DNA of 64,000 nucleotides from Vibrio gallaecicus. GTDB lineage: Bacteria; Pseudomonadota; Gammaproteobacteria; Enterobacterales; Vibrionaceae. The notes below the pieces were generated by a model. The model searched no databases. It was given only the letters and a program-made list of their open reading frames with translations, and had not been told where the DNA came from. The translations under genes and the position numbers were made by a program. The stretch spans positions 1,240,001 through 1,304,000 of the forward strand of contig NZ_AP025491.1 of NCBI RefSeq assembly GCF_024347495.1, in the 5' to 3' direction. Below, one piece after another: positions 34,783 to 45,595 of this stretch (within the stretch, counting starts at the first letter, position 1; each line of letters starts with the position of its first letter).

Positions 34783-36780
34783 TTGAACTCTATTCTACGT
34801 CGGTTCCCGCTTTATCTAGTGGTCACTTTTATTGCGGGTGTTCCACTGCTTATATCACTAATACTCGCCACCTTGTCAGTTTTTGACTACCGAGAGCAAG
34901 CCAATACATCAAATCAAGACCAAGAAGCGGTACAGCTTGTTGCACTTTACGACAACCTAGCCCATAACATCGCAGTTGAACGTGGATTGTCGGCAGGCGT
35001 ACTTGGCAGTAAAGGTAACCCTACTCAAGTCTCTAACTTGAATAAGCAACGCAAAGTCGCAGACAAACACATTGATGCTTTGATTCAATATACTCCTCAG
35101 TACCTATCACAAGAATTAACACTCAAGTTAAGTAAAGACATTCAACAGCGTTTACGTACTATTTCAGACATTCGATCTCAAGTTGATAGCTTAAAACCTA
35201 AAGCATCTCCTTTTGCCTACTACTCAGATATCAACCAGCTTGCTATTGATAACTCAGCCATGCTGCTTGCCAACATATCAAATGCAGAGATAACCACTGT
35301 GGGCGCTTCATTGATCTCGATTGTGACGATGAAAGAAAAAGCAGGGCAGGTTCGTGGAGCACTTAATGGCGTATTCGCACGAGGTAGCGCTACCCCAAAG
35401 CTCTTTACGAATATCCAAGGCTATATTGAACAAGGTAGCTATGCGATGCGTAATGCACGTATCGAAATGCCAGACGTTTATAAAAGTCAATTGACGAGCC
35501 TTACTCAGCAAGATAGCTGGAAACAAGTCGTCAATATACAGAATAGTTTTCTAGCTCAGTCTAATCATTTGGATTCAGTAAAAGGTCCAGATGCTAGTGC
35601 TTGGTTTTCATTAGCGACAGACCGAATAAAGCTACTCAATGGTCTACGTAGTGACTTACAAGAAAGTATGATCAACAAGTCAAATAGCAATGCTGAACGC
35701 GCCAACTTTTTGAGTAATTTATTCATTTTACTCATCATAATCGTGGGTTCTATTCTTTTACTTTCCATTATTTTATGCGTCCAGAATCTAAAAAAACGCG
35801 TAGGTTTCTTAACGTCTAATTTAGGTCAAATGTCGACACAACGAGACCTGACTGTTCAACTGAATATGGATGGTAAAGATGAAATTTCACAAATTTCGTC
35901 AAGCATTGATGCTCTTACGGTCAATATCAAGAACCTGCTGTCAGATGTGACTAAAACAAACGAGCACAGTACGATTCGACTTGAGACGATTGTGAGTAAC
36001 TCACACAACCTAGGCAGCAGTAGTCAAGCCACAACAGCGAAGTGTGAAAATATTGCCACAGCTATGACAGAATTATCTCAATCAAGTTTAGAGATAGCTT
36101 CATCAGCGGAAAGAGCTCTATCTGAAACTTCTGACATGAAAGGACAAGTGACAGATTGCCTAAATCAAAGTGAAGCATCTTTTGCTTCTGTTGAGGGGTT
36201 ATTAGCTCAAATTTCCGAAACGCAAAACTGTATGACAGAGCTTGAGAAAGATACTCATAGCATTGGTCAAATCGTAGCATCCATTCAAGGGATCTCCGAG
36301 CAAACCAACTTACTCGCCTTAAATGCTGCAATTGAAGCTGCACGAGCTGGTGAGCATGGACGCGGCTTTGCAGTAGTGTCATCAGAAGTTAGGGATCTAG
36401 CACAACGCAGTAAAGACGCAACTGAGAATATTAGCCAGCTACTTGAAAAGATCACTGAGAATACTCGTCGGTCAGTCAATAATATGGATAAGAGCCGAGA
36501 GGCAAGCGATGGCACATACCAATCCGTTCATGTAGTGAATGGAAGTGTTCAGCAACTTGAGACCGTCATAGAGCAGCTCAGTGAGCATATAACGAGTATT
36601 GCTAACTCAACAATCGAGCAATCGAAAGCCAGTGAAGAAGTCGATAAAGACGTAGATACGCTTAGTGAAATAGCTCAAAGTACAGGAACTTTGGCTAATG
36701 ACTTGAATACCATCGTAGATGATTACAAAGTTGAAGTTGCCGATGTTCAACGAAAGCTGAGTGAGTTTAAATTAGGCTAA
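34783..36780 (+). CDS. Methyl-accepting chemotaxis protein with NIT-type sensor domain
   Basis: 665 residues. Membrane helix about 12-34; periplasmic NIT (nitrate/nitrite-sensor-like) domain with the [21 protein letters not shown] signature; second helix about 305-330; HAMP; long cytoplasmic coiled coil with the hairpin tip [19 protein letters not shown]. The start is TTG, supported by AGGAG 7 bases upstream; an ATG at 34779 is out of frame and stops at once. No CheR-docking pentapeptide at the end. Followed by a terminator at 36838. Confidence 0.9.
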   Translation: MNSILRRFPLYLVVTFIAGVPLLISLILATLSVFDYREQANTSNQDQEAVQLVALYDNLAHNIAVERGLSAGVLGSKGNPTQVSNLNKQRKVADKHIDALIQYTPQYLSQELTLKLSKDIQQRLRTISDIRSQVDSLKPKASPFAYYSDINQLAIDNSAMLLANISNAEITTVGASLISIVTMKEKAGQVRGALNGVFARGSATPKLFTNIQGYIEQGSYAMRNARIEMPDVYKSQLTSLTQQDSWKQVVNIQNSFLAQSNHLDSVKGPDASAWFSLATDRIKLLNGLRSDLQESMINKSNSNAERANFLSNLFILLIIIVGSILLLSIILCVQNLKKRVGFLTSNLGQMSTQRDLTVQLNMDGKDEISQISSSIDALTVNIKNLLSDVTKTNEHSTIRLETIVSNSHNLGSSSQATTAKCENIATAMTELSQSSLEIASSAERALSETSDMKGQVTDCLNQSEASFASVEGLLAQISETQNCMTELEKDTHSIGQIVASIQGISEQTNLLALNAAIEAARAGEHGRGFAVVSSEVRDLAQRSKDATENISQLLEKITENTRRSVNNMDKSREASDGTYQSVHVVNGSVQQLETVIEQLSEHITSIANSTIEQSKASEEVDKDVDTLSEIAQSTGTLANDLNTIVDDYKVEVADVQRKLSEFKLG

Positions 36781-36837
36781 TTTAACGTCTCATATCCGAT
36801 ACATTCGTAAACAAGCTACTCATTAGAAAAAGGCATA

Positions 36838-36875
36838 AAAAAGCGCAAAGACTCAATATGAGCTTTGCGCTTTTT
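36838..36875. terminator. Terminator after the NIT chemoreceptor gene
   Basis: 13-bp arms AAAAAGCGCAAAG / CTTTGCGCTTTTT with inner CTCA-ATAT-GAG. It is A/T-flanked on both sides, so it can work in both directions. Confidence 0.92.
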
Positions 36876-36988
36876 ATTATTCAATAGCATTAAGGCTTTA
36901 TGCCACCTTAATGATCACTCGAGCTAATCAATACAGATTTTAGCCTAGCTCTAAGTTATTTATCTAAATACAGCCTAAGTAACAATAA

Positions 36989-38542
36989 CTATCCGTTCGC
37001 TTTCGGTGCTGATGAAGGCTTTGAGTTACGAGAAAATGGCTTCTTCGAACGGTTACCTGCAGGCTTCTTTGAACCATATTCTGATGGCTTATTGTCACTA
37101 TTCGAACGATTTGTTGCTGGCTTTTTACCACCATTACCGCGTCTGTAGTTATTTCCATTGTTCTTAATAGAATTATCATCAGTTGTAGATTGAGCACCTT
37201 CACCTGACTTATTAGCAGGCTTATTCGCTGTGTTTGGTTTGCGTTTTGGTGCTGAACCATTACCCGCTACGTGACGCTTATTTTTTCCAGCTGGCTTATG
37301 ACCGCGAGAGTTTTCACCTGAACGTTGACCATCGTTGTGCTCTGTTTTTGGCTTTTTAGGTTTCTTCTGTTTGATAGGACGAGTATCTAAACGTGACTCC
37401 GGCAATTTGTTTACTGGAGCGAAGCCTTCAAGCTCATGGCGAGGAAGTACTTGCTGGATCAGGCGTTCAATGCCGAATAGGTCAGACGCTTCATCTGCAG
37501 AAACCAATGAGATCGCTTTGCCAGCTTCCCCAGCTCGACCGGTACGGCCAATACGGTGAACATAATCTTCAGAGACATTAGGTAAATCAAAGTTCACAAC
37601 TTGCGGCAGCTGAGGGATATCAATACCACGAGCGGCAATATCTGTCGCCACTAATACACGAACTTTACCGGTTTTGAAGTTTTCAAGTGCTTTAGTACGA
37701 GCACCCTGGCTTTTATTACCGTGAATTGGAGCTGAAGTGATCCCTTGTTCATCTAAGAAACGAGAAAGCTTGTTCGCGCCATGCTTGGTACGGCTAAAGA
37801 CCAAAACTTGGTGCCAATCATTATCTTTGATTAGCTTCGCTAGCATCGGTGCTTTTTTCTTTTGATCTGCCGGGAAGATGCTTTGCTCTACAGTTTTAGC
37901 GGTTGAGTTAGCTGGGTTTACTGAAATCTCTACCGGATTATTAACTAAACCTTTTGCCAAACGGCGAATGTCATCAGAAAACGTCGCTGAAAATAGCAAG
38001 TTTTGACGCTTCTTAGGAAGGAAAGCTAAGATTTTACGAATGTCACGAATGAAGCCCATATCAAGCATACGGTCTGCTTCATCCAAAACCAAAATTTCTA
38101 ATTGATCGAATCGAATCGCGTTTTGGTTGTACAAATCTAAAAGGCGGCCTGGAGTAGCTACCAATACGTCACTGCCTTTACGCAGTTTCTGCATTTGCGG
38201 GTTGATCTTCACACCACCAAATACAACACTCGACGTAATATCCAAGTGTTTAGAGTACTTCACTACACTGCCATTCACTTGTGCAGCCAGTTCACGAGTT
38301 GGGGTTAAAACCAAAGCACGAGCTTGGTTAGGCTTAACACGAGGGCCTTTTGATAAGATTTCCAAGATAGGAAGCGTGAAACCTGCCGTCTTACCAGTAC
38401 CCGTTTGGGCCGCAGCCATTACATCGTTGCCTTTTAGAACAGCCGGAACAGCTTTTTCTTGAATTGGCGATGGCTTGTCGTAACCTTGCTCTTCAATTGC
38501 TTTAAGGATTGGAGCAGAAAGGCCCAAAGAGGTAAAACTCAT
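36989..38542 (-). CDS. rhlE: DEAD-box ATP-dependent RNA helicase RhlE
   Basis: 517 residues. All helicase motifs present: Q motif ([14 protein letters not shown]), [12 protein letters not shown] (I), PTRELA (Ia), TPGRLLD, DEAD ([13 protein letters not shown]), SAT (LLFSATFS), and [10 protein letters not shown] (VI). The tail (about 390-517) is basic and low in complexity (K, N, P, S, G), as in RhlE proteins that bind rRNA or the degradosome. Single gene. Acts on RNA in ribosome assembly or mRNA decay, often in the cold. Confidence 0.94.
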   Translation of the reverse strand: MSFTSLGLSAPILKAIEEQGYDKPSPIQEKAVPAVLKGNDVMAAAQTGTGKTAGFTLPILEILSKGPRVKPNQARALVLTPTRELAAQVNGSVVKYSKHLDITSSVVFGGVKINPQMQKLRKGSDVLVATPGRLLDLYNQNAIRFDQLEILVLDEADRMLDMGFIRDIRKILAFLPKKRQNLLFSATFSDDIRRLAKGLVNNPVEISVNPANSTAKTVEQSIFPADQKKKAPMLAKLIKDNDWHQVLVFSRTKHGANKLSRFLDEQGITSAPIHGNKSQGARTKALENFKTGKVRVLVATDIAARGIDIPQLPQVVNFDLPNVSEDYVHRIGRTGRAGEAGKAISLVSADEASDLFGIERLIQQVLPRHELEGFAPVNKLPESRLDTRPIKQKKPKKPKTEHNDGQRSGENSRGHKPAGKNKRHVAGNGSAPKRKPNTANKPANKSGEGAQSTTDDNSIKNNGNNYRRGNGGKKPATNRSNSDNKPSEYGSKKPAGNRSKKPFSRNSKPSSAPKANG

Positions 38543-38696
38543 AGATTATTTTCTCTGTTTGATAACATGAAGATAAAGCCGTAATCATCAGAATGACTAT
38601 GCGACTTCATACTATTACTCAATATCGAGTAAAGCGCGATATTCTGAGGCTTTTCCCTACTTTCAGCAACCAAAACTTTCCAAGAAAAAATTCTAC

Positions 38697-40073
38697 TTAT
38701 TTCACAAAATTGGGAGCCTGAAGTGCCTGGCGTTTTTCTTCATACATTCGTTCATCTGCAGCTCTAATTAATGCATCCACATCTTCATAGCATGAATCGT
38801 AGGTCACCCATCCAATACTCACCTTCAGATATATTAAATCTTGCTCATAGATCACTGGTGTTCCACAAATCACTCTCTGTAACTTCTGGCTAATCGCTCG
38901 GGCGTCAACATCGTCTTTCACTCGGGGCAATAAGATTAAAAATTCATCACCACCAATTCGAGCCACAATGTCCGAGCTTCTAAGTACGCTTTTTAATCGT
39001 TCAGCACATGCTACAAGTACTTTATCCCCAGCGGCATGCCCATAAGTGTCATTGATTGCTTTGAATTTATCCAAATCTAGATTCATCACCGCAAATGTTT
39101 CCGTGCCATGCTTACGAGCACTATCAAACTGCTGTTTTAAGCTGTATATGAAATAACGTCGATTCGGTAACTTGGTTAATTCGTCATGAAGAGAACGGCT
39201 ACGAGCCATGGTATACAACTGATAAATAGTCATAAACGCTAAAGAGAGTACAAACAGGAGTACATAACCGACCAAACGAACAAAGTACACTCGGTACCAA
39301 GGCAAGTCGGCAAGTGCATCACCATCAAGTGAGGCTGCTATGTACCAACTTCCGTAAGGGAAGTTCACCTGTTCAGTGGCAAAAGCATCTTCAAAAACTG
39401 AAGAGTCACCATAAAAAATAGCACCTTCTTTACCTGTACTATTGAGCCCTCTGATACCAAGTCGGTACTTTAATTCGAAATTCTCAACGCCGACATCTTT
39501 GAAAAGTGACTGGAAATCAATAATGGCGCTGCACACACCCCAATAATCTTTGTTAAAAGGGGGATCGGTAAAAATAGGGTTTCTTGCAATGAGACCTTTT
39601 CCCCCTTGAACCAAATCGACAGGTCCAGAGATGAATATTTGCTCAATTTCATGGGCAATTCTTACCGACTCCCACTGTTCGGGGACATCACGATAAGCCA
39701 CGCCAATCGCCTTTTCATTGCCTCTGAAAGGGTAGACGAAGTTAATGACATCATCCTTTGCTAACCCAATGATCTTGACATGGGTTCCTTCTCGAATGAT
39801 GTTTGCAGCAATTTTTTCCCACTCTTTGGGACCAGCATCTGGGTTGACTGTGATTAATGTAGAGAGGCTATTAAGAACATAAATATCAGAAACAATGGCA
39901 GCTTCTAAACGAGAACGAATTACAGACAAGTGCTTTTTAGCCTCCGCCGCAGACTCATTTTTTAAAAATGAAACCTGGTTTCGGTGAAAAGATTCGACCG
40001 CTCCTACTGCTAACACAATAAACGAAAAAGCGAGAACTCTCACAGACCACTGTTTATTTAACCAATTTAGCAT
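38697..40073 (-). CDS. CHASE-domain diguanylate cyclase
   Basis: 458 residues. Membrane helix about 10-28; periplasmic CHASE domain about 40-260 (KIIGLAKDDVINFVYPFRGNE and the ISGPVDLVQGGKGLIARNPIF run); second helix about 270-292; GGDEF about 300-455 with HDELTKLPNRRYF, NLDLDKFKAINDTYGHAAGD and RIGGDEF. The RxxD inhibitory site is present (RSSD), unlike the cytoplasmic cyclase at 30531. Makes c-di-GMP in response to an unknown periplasmic ligand. Confidence 0.92.
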   Translation of the reverse strand: MLNWLNKQWSVRVLAFSFIVLAVGAVESFHRNQVSFLKNESAAEAKKHLSVIRSRLEAAIVSDIYVLNSLSTLITVNPDAGPKEWEKIAANIIREGTHVKIIGLAKDDVINFVYPFRGNEKAIGVAYRDVPEQWESVRIAHEIEQIFISGPVDLVQGGKGLIARNPIFTDPPFNKDYWGVCSAIIDFQSLFKDVGVENFELKYRLGIRGLNSTGKEGAIFYGDSSVFEDAFATEQVNFPYGSWYIAASLDGDALADLPWYRVYFVRLVGYVLLFVLSLAFMTIYQLYTMARSRSLHDELTKLPNRRYFIYSLKQQFDSARKHGTETFAVMNLDLDKFKAINDTYGHAAGDKVLVACAERLKSVLRSSDIVARIGGDEFLILLPRVKDDVDARAISQKLQRVICGTPVIYEQDLIYLKVSIGWVTYDSCYEDVDALIRAADERMYEEKRQALQAPNFVK

Positions 40074-40437
40074 TCATGCTCCACTGTACTCCTTAATTTC
40101 ATAATTAATTAAGGTCAGTTTTATTTATATAACTATTACTAAGAGTAAACTAAATGTTAAAGAAGTGCATATCTCAATGATGTGATTTTGAAGTAAAGCA
40201 ATAAGAAAATCATCATTAAAAGTTGATATAAATCTGACACTTCGCCTCAATTAACTATGGTTCTACTCAAAGCAAACCAGAAAATCAGCTGTTAGCTTCA
40301 TATAAATATATTATATAAAAACAAGTTGGAAGACGATTAACCAATAAAACTGACTTATATTTGACTGAATACTCACACGATCCCCCCTTCCTACTGCTAG
40401 TTTACTTGAATCTTGTTCATCACCCGGACCTATTGAT
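40074..40437. other. 364-bp divergent promoter region
   Basis: Between the CHASE-GGDEF gene and the DUF3541 gene. A+T-rich. I see no gene, no convincing regulator site and no terminator. Confidence 0.5.
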
Positions 40438-41583
40438 ATGAAACTAACAACACTCTCAGGTGGTATTGCGCTGGCTGTTTTTCTGGCTTTTGGCTCTTAC
40501 GCAAACGAGTCAATTAGTGTTACAGAGTCTAGCCACTCTTCAGCAGACAACGTGTTGATACAAAAACCTGCATTAAATCGTCACTACAAAGAAGGTGCCG
40601 ATTTGATTAAGAATACGTATGAAAGCCAACTTTATACTCTTCCTGCATTCAAAGAAGGGCACTATGGGCTTCGTATGTATCGCCAAACCCTTGATGATAA
40701 GTATTCGGCTGCAGTGTGGAGTGATATGGCTCGGGTTGCTAATAAATTGAATCGCCTCTCCAATGAAGTGCACACTCTTGAACAAATCGTCCTTTATTCA
40801 GAAAAACGAATAACGTCATATCTCGATGAAACTGATGAACGAAGCGTCCGACGCTACAACATTACTAAGCACATGCCAGAGTACTTATATCTAGGTGTTG
40901 ATTTGCTGGGTTCAATGGCTAGAGCAAATGAATATGGGCTAGAACATAAAAATGATGAGAAACTACGTGAGATTATTAGACGCTATGATTTCTCTCACTA
41001 TGTATCTAACCAAGACATGGTTAAGGCATGGGCTGCCCAATTAGCTAACCAAGTATATTGGCTAAGACAATTAGGTGAGCAAGACGTTGTGGATGAATTC
41101 GTAAAGACATTCAAAGATGCTTACCCTGACGAAACGGATAAGAAACTAAGCCAACAGCAATACGGTAATAAACTGTATGGCATGACTCATATTATCTTTG
41201 GTGATTCTGAGTACTACCAACATCAAGTAAGTGAAAAAGAACATCAGTGGATTTACGATTATTTCAGAGACAACATCGATACCATTCTGCTACGAGCAAA
41301 AGAAGACGTGATTGCTGAAGTCGGGTTGACATTTTTACTCGCAGGTTTAGAAGATGATCCAGTCGTAGAAAAAACACGCCAAGCTATTTTGGCTTCTATA
41401 GACAAAGAAAAAGGCATGATCCCATCTGTTACTGGAGATTTTGATCTCCAGTACGGTGAGCATAGAAATGTACTAGCGATAATGTTACTTGATTGGCAAA
41501 AAGTGAATGAGGCACCAACTTACATTGGTCAACCTGAAGTTTTTTCAAATCTACCTTATGGGCTTATTTCGAAGAAACTATAA
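40438..41583 (+). CDS. DUF3541 family secreted protein
   Basis: 381 residues with a signal peptide (SGGIALAVFLAFGSYA). The mature part is mainly helical with repeated aromatic and acidic helices (RMYRQTLDDKYSAAVWSDMARVANKL, shown here in part). Length and pattern agree with the DUF3541 family found in Vibrio. Function unknown. Single gene, followed by a perfect 17-bp hairpin. Confidence 0.75.
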   Translation: MKLTTLSGGIALAVFLAFGSYANESISVTESSHSSADNVLIQKPALNRHYKEGADLIKNTYESQLYTLPAFKEGHYGLRMYRQTLDDKYSAAVWSDMARVANKLNRLSNEVHTLEQIVLYSEKRITSYLDETDERSVRRYNITKHMPEYLYLGVDLLGSMARANEYGLEHKNDEKLREIIRRYDFSHYVSNQDMVKAWAAQLANQVYWLRQLGEQDVVDEFVKTFKDAYPDETDKKLSQQQYGNKLYGMTHIIFGDSEYYQHQVSEKEHQWIYDYFRDNIDTILLRAKEDVIAEVGLTFLLAGLEDDPVVEKTRQAILASIDKEKGMIPSVTGDFDLQYGEHRNVLAIMLLDWQKVNEAPTYIGQPEVFSNLPYGLISKKL

Positions 41584-41623
41584 TATACGACACTTAAGCC
41601 GCTCCGTTCTATACAGTAAAACC

Positions 41624-41663
41624 TCGACTGCAAAATGTCACTTCAATGACATTTTGCAGTCGA
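41624..41663. terminator. Perfect 17-bp hairpin between convergent genes
   Basis: Arms of 17 bases each (41624-41640 and 41647-41663; TCGACTGCAAAATGTCA and its complement) around loop CTTCAA. No T-run. It lies 40 bases beyond the DUF3541 stop and 40 before the lipoprotein gene's end, and probably protects or ends both transcripts. Confidence 0.75.
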
Positions 41664-41702
41664 TATTACTTAGTTCAGTTCTCAATAATAATTTAGATTT
41701 CA

Positions 41703-42164
41703 TCAACAATTGATAGAAGCATAAAAAATATCTGACTCTGTTTTCTGGTTGAATTCATAAAGTTCGCCATCAATTATCACTTTTAAGTTCTCGATATTTC
41801 GTGGTTTTTCGTCAACCGTAACTTCAAAGCCTCTAATGTGTGAATGGTGATAAAGTTGCCCAAACGACCCAAGAGCTACTGGCTTTCCATCCAAAACAAG
41901 AGAAGTATTTTCTTTCTTAATTTCGTATCCCTTAGTCACTATTAGCACTCTCAGTGGCGCTTGCTCTCTATCATCTGGAAAAACACTCATTTCCCCATTT
42001 TTTAAGCCGTCGTATTGTGCTCTGTGGTATCCACAACTTTGAGACTTAGTTAGTTCGAGCTGCTGAGATTCAACAGGCTTAAAATATGTTCTTTCGGTTG
42101 GGTAGACAACACAGCCAGTAATGAATGAAGTTGCTAATAAAGTAATGAATAATTGAATCTTCAC
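41703..42164 (-). CDS. Small putative lipoprotein
   Basis: 153 residues with a lipobox (FITGCVVYPTE), so probably membrane-anchored. Contains further Cys residues (SCGYHRAQ and the C-terminal SINC) that may form a disulfide. The sequence between is a mix of strand-like segments (LRVLIVTKGYEIK, RGFEVTVDE, LKVIIDGELYEF). No family recognised. It stands alone, convergent to the DUF3541 gene. Confidence 0.72.
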   Translation of the reverse strand: MKIQLFITLLATSFITGCVVYPTERTYFKPVESQQLELTKSQSCGYHRAQYDGLKNGEMSVFPDDREQAPLRVLIVTKGYEIKKENTSLVLDGKPVALGSFGQLYHHSHIRGFEVTVDEKPRNIENLKVIIDGELYEFNQKTESDIFYASINC

Positions 42165-42434
42165 TGAGTTTTTACCTTTAGTTTTGCTTCGACATAAGTT
42201 ATGAATTGAATCTTAGTGATTCACCTCACCGTTGTCTGTAATGATTTGTAAGTCATTTATTACAAAACTTTTTAATCGCTCTACACTTCTGTGATGGCAA
42301 CAACTCTGAGGATGGCAACACCATAAATATCCAATAACTAGTTAACCAAAAACCAGAAAACTCACATCACCTTCGACAGAACATAATTAGCCGATATAGA
42401 ATGATTAATGCTATCGCCATCCCACATTGCGTAT

Positions 42435-44747
42435 TTAATATTTAAATTTATCCATCTCTGTATTCAAGTTATCTGCCTGCTGAGACAAACCGCCTAACAC
42501 TTCATCCACGTGGTTCACTTGTTCTGATACTTCAGTAGAGGCATCAGCAATAGAGGTAATGCTTGAGCTTATCTCATCAGTCACCGCTTTTTGCTCTTCT
42601 GTAGCTGCTGCAATTTGCACGTTCATATCATTAAGTTCCGTTAGCATGGATACGATTTGCTCCAACATCTGGGTGTTTTCGGCACAAGTACCCACACCTT
42701 TAATGACCGATGAATTCGCATTTTCTATGCCTTTAGAAACGCTTTGTGTCTCTTTTTGTAACGATTCAATTTTTGAGCGAATTTCTTCTGTCGAGTCTTG
42801 AGTTCTGCTTGCTAAAGAACGGACTTCGTCTGCTACAACCGCAAAACCTCGCCCTTGTTCCCCAGCCCTTGCCGCCTCAATTGCTGCATTCAAAGCCAGC
42901 AGGTTGGTCTGCTCTGCAATGCCTTGAATTACATCCAATACTTCAGCTATCGAGTTACTTTCATTATGCAGGCGAGTAATGGCTTCAACGGCTATTTTCA
43001 TTTGTGTATTAATTTGTGACATTTCATCCCCGAGAGATTGTCCTACATCTTTACTCTTCGAGCCCGTTTCATTAGCTGCTTTCACATAATCAGCAGCTCG
43101 GTTGGCGAACTGTGCCACCTCAGCAATTGAAGCACTCATTTCGTTCACCGCGGTAGCGACACTATCAGTACGGTGGCTTTGTTCAGAAACCGCTCCGCGA
43201 GTACTGTTCATATTTCCAGACATAGACAGGGTGTTGTGATTCAGAGTCTCCGTCGCAACAGCGAATTCCTTGATCATTCCTTGGAGCTGCTCAAACAAAG
43301 CATTTAATGACGCAGACAAGTCCGTCATTTCATCCTTGCCTTGAATGTCCAATCGAGCGGTCAAATCGTTTCTTTGACTGATTGATTGCACTTTAAGAGA
43401 GGCATTTCTAATTGGACGTGAAATATTGTTCCCTACCAGATAAGAAATTCCTACAGACGCGGCGATAATGACGACAATACTGACAATTACGGTATTCATC
43501 ACCGCTGAATTCAATACCGCGACATCCGCTAATGCTTCATCTTCATCAATCTCGGTTAAAATCCCCCACTTAAGGCCGGCTGCATCAATAGGAGCATAAG
43601 CAGAAAGCACTGCGACACCTCTATAATCATTGACGATTTCTACCCCACTTCCTCCAGCTAAAGCTTGAGTTGCCGTAATAGAGTTAACGGGTTGAAAACC
43701 AATGGATGAACCTTTGCCATCAATATTAGAAATCACATCAGACGATACACCCGAACGGCTTAATGCCGCCAAGTACTCTGCTTTACTTTCAATGAGGAAT
43801 CGGGATTGGCTTCTCAGCAATAAATCAGGTCCTATCAAGTAACTTTCCCCACTGCTGCCTAATCCAGCCTGAGCCCACTCTTCAGAAAACGTCATAATTT
43901 CATTAATCGCATCAACTGGCATTTGAAATACTACGACACCAACTCTTCTTCCATGGTCGAAAACAGGGCTCGCAATAAACGAAGCCGCCGCTTCATACGA
44001 AGGATAGTAAGGATAAAAATCTTCTAAAAAATAACTATTTTTTGAAAGGTTCTTACTTTGACGATAAGCCTTACCTAACCCACTTGAACGGTATGGTCCC
44101 GTCTCTAGATTAGTAGCAAAATCGAGCTCTTTAAATACGGAATATACGACGTTTCCATCAAGGTCGATAAGGAAAATATCATAAAAACCAAAAGCTTCTA
44201 GATAGTGACGGATAGGGGAATGGTACTCTTTATGGGCAATGTCATAAGCGGTATTTAGGCTGTCGTAATCAAGTAAGTGCTTCTCTCCTAGTGCATTATT
44301 ATTCGCACTTATATAACGAGCCTGTAGGGCTTTACCTGTTTCGGAAACTTGACTTAATTTACTGAGTTCATTGGCTGGCGTTTGAGCATTTCGAGAACGG
44401 TAAGTCATCCCAAACTGACTGGAATAATAACGCTTTAACTGGTTGAGGTTATCTTCCGTTACTTTGTCTACAGGGTATTCATTGAAAGCCTTAGTAAATG
44501 CTACCAACGCTTGTTCAGTTGAATGGTCATCAGCCAGCGTTTCTACTTGCAATTTTATTTGGTTAAAATAGCGTTCAATTTCATTTTTCTTAATTTCGCG
44601 CACAGACAGTAACTGGCTTGATGCTCGTTCATAGAGTGCATTTTTAGACAGCCCTGATGCTTTCCAACCAACAAAACCACCACTTACGACAACACCAACC
44701 GCGCACAGAAACGTACAAGCGACGATTATCTTGGTTGCAATTTTCAT
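42435..44747 (-). CDS. Methyl-accepting chemotaxis protein with Cache sensor domain
   Basis: 770 residues. First helix about 8-28; large periplasmic double-Cache-like domain to about 405 ([48 protein letters not shown], here in part); second helix about 412-436; HAMP about 437-490; signalling coiled coil with tip [19 protein letters not shown]. Ends DKFKY, without a NWETF-type CheR tail. The ligand cannot be inferred; Cache receptors often bind amino acids or organic acids. Single gene with an own upstream region of 230 bases to the next gene. Confidence 0.92.
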   Translation of the reverse strand: MKIATKIIVACTFLCAVGVVVSGGFVGWKASGLSKNALYERASSQLLSVREIKKNEIERYFNQIKLQVETLADDHSTEQALVAFTKAFNEYPVDKVTEDNLNQLKRYYSSQFGMTYRSRNAQTPANELSKLSQVSETGKALQARYISANNNALGEKHLLDYDSLNTAYDIAHKEYHSPIRHYLEAFGFYDIFLIDLDGNVVYSVFKELDFATNLETGPYRSSGLGKAYRQSKNLSKNSYFLEDFYPYYPSYEAAASFIASPVFDHGRRVGVVVFQMPVDAINEIMTFSEEWAQAGLGSSGESYLIGPDLLLRSQSRFLIESKAEYLAALSRSGVSSDVISNIDGKGSSIGFQPVNSITATQALAGGSGVEIVNDYRGVAVLSAYAPIDAAGLKWGILTEIDEDEALADVAVLNSAVMNTVIVSIVVIIAASVGISYLVGNNISRPIRNASLKVQSISQRNDLTARLDIQGKDEMTDLSASLNALFEQLQGMIKEFAVATETLNHNTLSMSGNMNSTRGAVSEQSHRTDSVATAVNEMSASIAEVAQFANRAADYVKAANETGSKSKDVGQSLGDEMSQINTQMKIAVEAITRLHNESNSIAEVLDVIQGIAEQTNLLALNAAIEAARAGEQGRGFAVVADEVRSLASRTQDSTEEIRSKIESLQKETQSVSKGIENANSSVIKGVGTCAENTQMLEQIVSMLTELNDMNVQIAAATEEQKAVTDEISSSITSIADASTEVSEQVNHVDEVLGGLSQQADNLNTEMDKFKY

Positions 44748-44977
44748 ACTAAATCCTCGTAATACACAGAGTAATTTTTAAGCCATATGAAAATGCCAAC
44801 TTACTTTTATAAAAATACTACTTTATACAAATACAACTGAATAGCAGTGCTATAAATTGCACCTCTCATTAGTCTAGACTAGAAATTTTAGCCTTTCGAT
44901 TAATTATCTCATTCAATGGAATTAAACAAATCTTTAATAGAAATAAACCTAAAGCGCCAACTCTAACCAATGAAAAT

Positions 44978-45595
44978 CTAATGCTTTTTCATTACCACTG
45001 TGAAGTCATCTGGTGAATAGCCATCAATGATGGTTACGTCGTCGCACAAGGTTCGACAAAAGCGATAGATCCCTTGCTTGTTGTAACCAGTCAATAAAGG
45101 TTGTTCGGGGTAGGTACTGGAATCCAATAAGTTAAAAATGACGCATTCGTTCGCCATTTCATACATATGCGTAATCACTTTGGTTAAGTAATTTTCATCG
45201 CGAGATTTGTAATTCAGTGACCCACTGGCAATCACAACATCACAAGAATTTACGCTTACGGTACTTAAGTCTCCGGCAAGAAATTCACAGCGGGGATCAG
45301 GGTGTAGGGTTTTCGCTTGCTTTAAGAAATGCGCTTGCTGATCAACGCCAATGTAGCGCTGTAAAGAATAGAGGTTTGAAAGGTAATCAAATAATTGCCC
45401 GTAGCCACAGCCTAAATCGACCACTGCGCGGTTTTCAAATTCTGTCGCATACGCAATAGCGGAAAACCTAGCAATCTGAGCGTAATGGCTTGACCAGCCT
45501 AATGTACGCGCATGGCTTTCTTGAGTTGCGTCTTTCCAGATTTTAACTCGCTTGCGGTGATACAAATAAACTTTCAGTCGATCGCGCCAATCCAT
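44978..45595 (-). CDS. Class I SAM-dependent methyltransferase in a two-component operon
   Basis: 205 residues. Methyltransferase motif I (AVVDLGCGYGQLFDYL), then YIGVDQQAHFLKQA and CDVVIASGSLNYKSRDENY. Translationally coupled to the sensor kinase (its ATG shares one base with the kinase stop, TAATG). Substrate not predictable; the family includes small-molecule methyltransferases. Third gene of the regulator/kinase/methyltransferase operon. Its fixed position makes a role in that signalling pathway or its response worth considering. Confidence 0.8.
   Translation of the reverse strand: MDWRDRLKVYLYHRKRVKIWKDATQESHARTLGWSSHYAQIARFSAIAYATEFENRAVVDLGCGYGQLFDYLSNLYSLQRYIGVDQQAHFLKQAKTLHPDPRCEFLAGDLSTVSVNSCDVVIASGSLNYKSRDENYLTKVITHMYEMANECVIFNLLDSSTYPEQPLLTGYNKQGIYRFCRTLCDDVTIIDGYSPDDFTVVMKKH

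Noticed and set aside
36964..37260. 98-codon frame inside the RhlE tail region
   Set aside because: Shadow of the low-complexity C-terminus of RhlE in another frame; glutamine/serine-rich by composition only.
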